Origin: Carnegiea gigantea
Taxonomy: Eukaryota > Streptophyta > Magnoliopsida > Caryophyllales > Cactaceae
Direction of reading: 5' to 3'
NCBI GenBank assembly: GCA_029747015.1
Contig: JAKOGI010000432.1
Coordinates: 262,501 to 326,500 of the forward strand
Length of the DNA stretch: 64,000 nucleotides
The notes under the pieces were generated by a model. The model was given only the letters and a program-made list of their open reading frames with translations. It did not search any database and was not told the origin of the DNA. Below are positions 57,632 to 64,000 of the stretch, in pieces (position 1 is the first letter of the stretch; the number at the start of each line of letters is the position of its first letter). A program made the position numbers and the translations under genes.

Positions 57632-58773
57632 AAAAAACTAACACAAAAAACTTTTCAAGCAAATACTCCAAATAGCTTTTTGATCATAGTCAACCAACTA
57701 ATAGGATCAAAAAGCTTTTTTAGGGGCCAAAAAGCTCTTTACCAAACATGGTCTATATCTTTTATATGGGGAGGCGCCTCTAAAATACTTGATTTATTTG
57801 ACAGTTTCTAAGTTAGATATAGTCAGGTGTACTTTGTTTGCTCGTTATTTGGATCTTATCCAATGAGAACGTCAAAAAAGGCAATGGAACAAATTGACTT
57901 TTCTACATTGAAACTACTAAGGTAATCCTATGCTTAACTTGCCGTATTTATTACATGTGGATATCTGTATCTTATATGTACCATAACTGCTATTAGTAAG
58001 CAGTGATCAACGTTAGACCTGTTAATTTGAACATAGATATTAAACATGGATAGATCTATTTCGGATTTGGATTTCAAAATGTTAGATCTAACTCTAGTGT
58101 CTTGGGTTTAGGTTAGATCCAATGGATTAGAAGTGTTTTTTATTAATTCTTTCTCATACAAATAGCATAAGAATTAATAATATTTATAGGCAATAAAAAA
58201 ATCTAACTCCAAAGTTTTCAATTTTAATTTTTAAGTTATTTTCTGCTGCCAATCTACTGAATCTAGGGCTCAATGACTTTTAGATCATATTTATAAACAA
58301 CAAAATAAATAAAAGAAACTTGCTTGCACATAACCAAAATTTCTACGAAATATACTTGATGATGTCGGTGTCATTTTTCCAGAGGAGATGATCAACCATA
58401 TACAACTCCTTTTTTTCCTAAGTATACCGTTTTAGACAATAACATAATGATTTGATTAAATAATAAAAAGGTAATTCGACCATGTTTGGTAAGCTTTTTG
58501 GATGCAAAAGGAGCATCTTGGAGGCATTAGCGGTTTGACTTTAGTCAAAAAGTTGTTTATGATGTTTGGTGATTTGCTTTTTGGATTAGCTTTTTATATC
58601 TAAAAAGCTTTTTTTTTTCAAAAATCTCTTTGGGATAGTTTTGTTTTTTTTTTTTTTTTTGAAATGAGCTTTTTGATGTTTATTATCAAAATGATTATAT
58701 TGACCCCAGTAATTTGAACAAATTTATATCAAATGTCATTCACAAATATTATTCCTAAATGTTGGATGCTTAT
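57632..58773. other. AT-rich sequence with two MITE fragments
   Basis: Near 57730-57756, CCAAAAAGCTCTTTACCAAA-CATGGTC; near 58481-58500, GACCATGTTTGGTAAGCTTT, its near reverse complement. Internal AAAAAGCTTTTT words cluster at both sites (57650-57756 and 58481-58660). They look like ends of related MITEs pointing away from each other. No gene seen. Confidence 0.4.
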
Positions 58774-58884
58774 TAATAGGCGATATACTATAGATATAAA
58801 TATAAATTTATTTTGTACATATTTTTATAAGTACTAGGCATCGGCTCCTGGGTTAGGTGAGCCATTATTCCATGAATTCACACA
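58774..58884 (+). repeat. 5' LTR, about 111 bp
   Basis: Starts TAATAGGCGATATACTATAG and ends near CACACA before the primer site. Unusually short, as in Ale-type Copia elements. Confidence 0.8.
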
Positions 58885-58897
58885 TGGTGTCAGAGCC
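58885..58897 (+). other. primer binding site, initiator tRNA-Met type
   Basis: TGGTGTCAGAGCC, one base different from TGGTATCAGAGCC. Confidence 0.85.
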
Positions 58898-59584
58898 AAA
58901 CCTCCTAACCTAATTTTTTTCTGTCTGCATTTTTATTTTTCCTCATGCAACCCTAGCCATGGCCCTCAGGAACCCTCATAGCATTGGCCTTTCCTCTCAT
59001 CGAAAACCTAGTGACATTGTCCACTTCTGGCCGTGCCTGCCAGAACTGTCGTGGCTCTCCATCCACCTTCTCGGTTCCCTAGCCGTGTTAGAGAGGTTCT
59101 CGCCAAAACCCAGCGGTGCCTGTCTCTTCCTCTATGTCGCTTCTTTTTCCTCATTAACGGTCTGTCTTCTTCCTATCATGGTTGGCTCCGATGTCGTAGC
59201 CACATGCTCTCCGTCGACTCCTCTGGTAGAGCCGGCGCCCACTCCTTAGATCTTCTCTCCCTCTGCCTACGACTTGCTCCGTTCTGTCCGTGGTGGCCGA
59301 TCAGGTAGGCGTTTTCATCGCTAGTGGTTCTCACACGCTGCCGCCGTCGCTGCCTCCATTGTCTGTCCCATTTTTGTCGGCTTCCCGCCTCACATCGTCT
59401 CGGGTCTGAACATAGGTTTCGCACCATGGGCTTCCACCGTGGCCACAGTTCCCACATCTCTCTTAATTTGCCCCGTCCTCAGGTGCTTTGCCGTACACTA
59501 CCTTGGATCCGGTTACCGCATCTGGGTTTAGTTTTCACTCGGGCTTATCGTCTACTCATACTAGTGGCTTACCACTTCTCCCGT
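58898..59584 (+). other. leader-like region of the Ale-like Copia
   Basis: C-rich sequence with overlapping short frames and no recognised domain. Longer than the leader usual for this lineage, so it may contain captured or inserted sequence. Confidence 0.35.
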
Positions 59585-62500
59585 CCAATATTTGGATGGT
59601 CAATATCACCAATTATGTAAGCATTACTCCTACCACTGTTGATGACTACTTATCTTAGCACACTCAATTCTCCTCTTTTGTTATTATGCATCAGATTAGT
59701 GGCATTATTGATGGCATGATTCCTTCTCCCTCTCCAGTTCTATCCTATACTGATGGTCTGTAGCAAGCTAATTATGGCTATCATTATTGGGTGTGTGTGG
59801 ATCAATTAGTTTGCTCATGGATTTTTCCTACTAGTTTTAATGACTTGTTGTGTGAGGTGCGTGAATCATAATTCATGCTTTTGATATTTGGAAGCGTCTA
59901 GAGCATCAGTTTAACACTGCTAGTCTTGCTGGTGTGCTTGATTTGAAATGCATGCTTACCAATTTGTCCAAAGATGATCATCAATCCAAGGATGATTACT
60001 TAAGGACTGTTAAAACCATTGCTGATTCATTAGCTGCTATTCAGTCACCTGTCTCTAACTTGGAGTTGATTCAATACACTACTGTGGGGTTGCAGCCTTC
60101 TTCTGAGTGTGAGGGCTTTCTTACTGCTTAGTCCATGCTACCTGGTGCTCATTCATTTGATGACCTATGCTCAAATTGATCTTCTTTGAGCAACGAATCA
60201 AGTTTAATAAAGAGCATGATGTACCAAGTCACTAGGCCTTTGCTGCTACTATTGTTTCCATTGTATCAGATTAAGAGGCGCTGGTAATAAAAAGGCTCAC
60301 TCCAACTCTAAAGGTAAGAGCAATAAAGGCTATTATTTCAATAAAGGGGTAAGGGTTGTTCTAACAAGCACTATAACCAAAACAACAATCGCCAGTCTCA
60401 GCACTAATCAGGCACTCCCAGAAGCATGTCCGCAGTATCTATTTTATGTAATTCAGTTGTTTCATTGTCACATACTTATTGCCCTGTCTGCTTCTGTGCT
60501 GACTCTATATCAGGTAGTAATCAGAATGAAGGGATTTTGGGTTCTCATCCTAATCTCATTTGTCAGATATATTATTCCCCGAGGCATGTTGTTGACGCAT
60601 GCCCCAATCGCTACCAGTGCCGTCAACAGTCTGTGCTTCTCGCCTATGCTACATTCAGTTCTGTCGATGTTGGTGAACAAGCCTGGTACCTCAATTATGC
60701 TGTATCCTCTCATATGACGCCTGATGATGGTAATCTACTCTCTAAATCTTCTTATTCTAGATCAAGTCTTGTTAAGGTTGGCAATGGTACCCTTCTGTCT
60801 ATATCTAGTGTTGGCAATCTCAAGCTTAGTACTCCATCTCATCCACTCACTATTTCATCCGTTTTGCATATCCCTCCACTTCGTGATAAGCTCATATCTG
60901 TCAGACAAGTGTGCTGGGATAATAATTGCAGCATTACTTTTAATAACTCTTGTGTTTGTTTTAAGGACAACACTATGGGTAAAATCCTTTTTAGCACCTA
61001 GTGTGGGCAATGTCTACCCCATTCGTGTCGAGTCCGGTCACATTCCTGCCCACATTGCTATTAGGGAGTCTAAGGACATCTTGGACATTTTGTGGTGCCT
61101 TTGTGCTTTCTTCTCTTTTCAGATTTAATCTTATTCTATTAAACGCTAAATTTGAGAATGATTGTAAGACTTGTCATTTGGCCAAGTCACAGAGACTTCC
61201 TTTTAAGTTAGTTGAGCATAGTGTTGTTTCACCTTTGGAATTAATGCATTCTGACTTTAGCAATTGACTGTTTTATCTCATCAACGATTCAGATACTATG
61301 TTTCTTTTATTGATGATTTTTCATGCTTTACTTAGATTTATCCTATGAAATAAAAATTGAAAGTCCTCACTCATTTTTGCCATTTTCAAGCATTGGTTGA
61401 AAGCTTGTTTAACATAGCTGTAAGATTAAAATATTTCAAAGTGATGGGGGTCTGGAATTTGATAACACAGCCATGAAAAGTCACTTTTTTAAAACACAAC
61501 ATTCATTTTCAAAAATCATGCCTTGATACAAAGTAGCAGAATAGGATTGCTAAATGTAAAAACTAGCATCTTTTGGAGATGACACATGCTTTTCTTATAG
61601 GTGCCTTATTCCTGTATCTTATAGGGTTGACGTAGTCTATGTTACTGTTTATATCATCAACTAGTTACCCACACCCATTCTGTAGAACAAATCTTCTTCT
61701 AAAGTTTTATTTAAGAAAGTGTCCGAGTATACTTTTCTCAAACTCTTTAGATGTGCTTGTTTTCCAAATTCTGTGGCTTCTTATTCAAGTAAGCTCAAAT
61801 CGAGATATGTTGAATGTGTTTTCTTAGGGTATACACCTCATTATAGAGGTTAACATTGTTTGGATCTTAAAATTGGTCGTGTCTACATAAATTGTGATGT
61901 TCAATTTCATGAGGCATCTTTTCCTCACCCTACATTGTGCCACTTACTTCCTTATGTGTCCGAGATTTCTACCTTTGATCCGAAAGACATTCTAAGTCTA
62001 CCTTTGCCGCCATAGCTCCACATCCCACCCTTCATGTGTCTTCGAATCATCCTCTTCCCACAACTAGGTCCTCCCCTCCTTCTATCTTGGTGCCATATAC
62101 CCCTTCCCTATTCTTAGAGTCTTCTTCTTCTCAGGTTCCTGCATCCTCTTCTCCTTCGAGTTCTATACCGGTTGGTCATGATAGTTCTTCCTCACATCTG
62201 ATTCATGATCAAAGTCTATCTGATGTGTCCCCTCGTGCCACTTTCTTTGAATCAGTTTTGCATGTGTCTTCCTCCCTGACTTCTCCTGTGTCCGCCTCTA
62301 TGTCATCTGGCCCTTCTCCCACTAACATCTACCCTATGCAAACGTCATCCAAGTCAAGCATTGTCAAGCCCAAATGCTTCATATCCTTATCTGGTAGTCT
62401 AGCTAAGGTTGAACCGACTACCTTCAAATGAGCTTCCCAACATTCCAAATGGCAGGATGCTATGTCTAAGGAGTACAATGTTTTGATTGCCAATGACATG

Positions 62501-63905
62501 TGGGAATGGGTACCATCCCAACCGATGCAAAATTTGATGGGTAGTAAGTGGGTTTACAAGATTAAATACATGTCTGATGGCACTATGGAAAGATACAAAG
62601 CAAGGTTGGTTGCCCAGGCTATTCACCAACAGGCATGTATTGATCACCATAAGACATTCAGCCCCGTTGTTAAACTCTCTACCATTCTCCTTATTCTTTC
62701 TGTTATTGTTTCTTTTAATTGGCCTCTTCAACAGTTAGATGTTAAAAATGCTTTCCTACATGGTCATCTCGTTGAGGAAGTCTATATGAAACAACCGCCT
62801 GGTTTTGTTTATCCTGATAAGCCTCACCATCTTTGTCATTTCAAAAAGGTCATTTATAGGTTGAAATAAGCCCCTCGTGCTTGGTTTCACCGTTTCAGTA
62901 GTTTCTTACTATCTCATGGTTTCATCTGTAGCACGGCTGACTCTTCTATGTTTGGTTACCGCTCTGTTAGTCAAACTTTGATCCTTCTTGTTTATGTTGA
63001 TGATACCACTCTTACTGGAAGCACTACTTCTGTGTTGCATTCCTTCATTGCCACTCTGTTTAGGAAGTTTTTAATGAAGGAACTTGGTGACCTTCATTAC
63101 TTCTCAAGCCTTCAAGTGGTTCGTTCTTCTTCTGGTATTTTTCCAATGCATTCAGAATATGTTCATGATTTACTTCATAACATTCAACTTTAGACTGGTC
63201 AACCTATTAAGACGCCTTCTGCTGCTCAAACCACTCTATCCCTTCATGATGGTGAACTCCTTGCAGATTCCTCCTAGTATAGGAGTATAGTAGGTGCCCC
63301 ACAGTATTTGACCTTGACTCGCCCTGACATTACATACACAATTAATGCTGTTTCTCAGTTTATACTTGCTCCTCGTACCACTCATCTGCTTGCTGACAAG
63401 TGTATTTTCAGGTACTTGCAGGGTACTATAGATCATAGTCTCTTTTTTCGTCCTTCTACTGATGCCTCAATCATCATTAGTCATTCTGATGTGGATTGGG
63501 TTGGCTGTGAGGACACTTGTCAGTCGACTACTGGTTATGCGGTATACTTTGGACCAAACCTGATTGCCTGACACTCTAAGAAGCAACCCATGGTATCCAA
63601 GTCCTCCACAGAGGTTGGGTATCATGCTCTTGGATACACTATTGCTGAAACAATCTAGTTACGTAAGCTCTTATTTGATGTAGGCATCTCCATTATCACC
63701 CCCACTCGCCTATATTGTGATAATGTGAGTGCTACATACATGACTTCTAATTCTGTTCAGCATGATCAGAGCAAACATATCACTGTGGATTATCATTTTG
63801 TTCCGAACAGGTTGTTCATAGAGATCTTATAGTTCGTTACATCCCTACTGGTTTTCAAATTGCTGATATTTTTACTAAGGGTTTGTCTTCCCAGCACTTT
63901 TTGTA
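59585..63905 (+). pseudogene. Copia gag-pol with many stops; protease active site lost, RT YVDD retained
   Basis: Gag (UBN2-type) is at about 59640-60240, including a clean stretch LTNLSKDDHQSKDDYLRT. A zinc-knuckle remnant CQIYYSPRHVVDACPNRY (second Cys replaced) is near 60562-60615. Protease near 60685-60720 reads YAVSSHMTP where the family has DSGASHHMT, so the catalytic Asp is gone. Pre-integrase is at 61010-61260 (CKTCHLAKSQRLPF). Integrase (61270-61900) is badly eroded. The Ser/Pro-rich linker is 62036-62430. RT from about 62460 to 63190 carries LDVKNAFLHGHL and YVDD (62993-63004). RNase H at about 63300-63900 includes LYCDNVSATYMTSN and ends near YIPTGFQIADIFTKGLSSQH. At least six in-frame stops; no product expected. 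Confidence 0.87.
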
Positions 63906-63953
63906 TTTAAATCCAAGCTATCCCTGCGTCCCCCCGATTAGTTTAAGGGGGCG

Positions 63954-64000
63954 TAATAGGCGATATACTAGGGATATACATGTAAATGTATTATGTACAT
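63954..64000 (+). repeat. start of 3' LTR, truncated by window
   Basis: 47 bp matching the first part of 58774-58884 with a few differences (CTAGGGATATACATGTAAAT against CTATAGATATAAATATAAAT). Confidence 0.85.

Larger units (their letters stand above)
58774..64000 (+). mobile_element. Ty1/Copia retrotransposon, Ale/Retrofit-like, decayed, 3' LTR cut by window end
   Basis: Short LTR (58774 to about 58884), tRNA-Met-type primer site directly after it, gag-pol remnants in Copia order, polypurine tract GTTTAAGGGGGCG (63941-63953) and the start of the 3' LTR at 63954 (TAATAGGCGATATACTAGGG), which matches the 5' LTR. Both LTR copies begin TA instead of TG. Confidence 0.88.

Noticed and set aside
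58959..59620. Overlapping frames of 91-98 residues after the Ale-like primer site
   Set aside because: No homology that I can see and equal coding appearance on both strands; kept as leader region only.

Overview
This window is repeat-dense nuclear DNA from a flowering plant, most likely a eudicot. I saw no intact housekeeping gene. The evidence is the set of plant-specific mobile elements: a MuDR-type MULE with an accompanying ULP1 protease gene and GRF-finger genes, Athila-like LTR elements primed by tRNA-Asp, a Cassandra TRIM with 5S rRNA-derived LTRs, Helitron ends of the CTAG type, MITEs, and Ty1/Copia elements primed by initiator tRNA-Met. I cannot name the species. Coordinates of terminal repeats, primer sites, target-site duplications and stop codons were read by eye from the sequence. 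Family assignments rest on motifs, not on database searches. || Layout. (1) 1-11.5 kb is a MULE-type region. A spliced ULP1-like cysteine protease gene (+) faces two small GRF-finger/coiled-coil/membrane-anchor genes (-) and a full-length MuDR transposase (-). A block of micro- and minisatellites lies between them at 4.85-6.3 kb. Most of these genes are disabled by isolated in-frame stops. (2) 11.5-15.1 kb is AT-rich sequence with a 171-bp tandem duplication that looks SINE-like, two MITE-like elements and a short tandem repeat. (3) 15,112-22,534 is a complete Athila-like gag-protease element (TSD ATATT) with no reverse transcriptase. (4) 24,133-27,958 is a non-autonomous Helitron with degenerate internal repeats, and a complete Cassandra TRIM (26,971-27,699, TSD AATCC) is nested in it. 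(5) 28,251-28,562 is a CGGTAC-rich MITE. (6) 28,906-56,239 is a second, less certain, Helitron. It is interrupted by a minus-strand Copia element (30,699-51,373) that itself contains two nested LTR elements: an Athila-like gag-protease element (32,286-39,698) and a smaller tRNA-Asp-primed element with an unfamiliar gag-like protein (45,071-50,839, TSD ATAGA). (7) 56.2-58.8 kb holds another Helitron-like 3' end and MITE fragments. (8) 58,774 to the window end is a decayed Copia element of the Ale/Retrofit type, cut off in its 3' LTR. || How the parts relate. The nesting gives a relative history: Helitron, then Copia, then the Athila-like and small gag elements; separately, Helitron then Cassandra. 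All three tRNA-Asp-primed elements carry GTGCCAC/GTGGCAC palindromes in their LTRs, several with a CACGTG G-box core. None of the three encodes a polymerase, so they must have been moved by enzymes from elsewhere. The most unusual features are the MULE carrying ULP1 and GRF genes, the small gag-like element at 45-51 kb, the shared LTR palindromes, and the clean Cassandra-in-Helitron nest.
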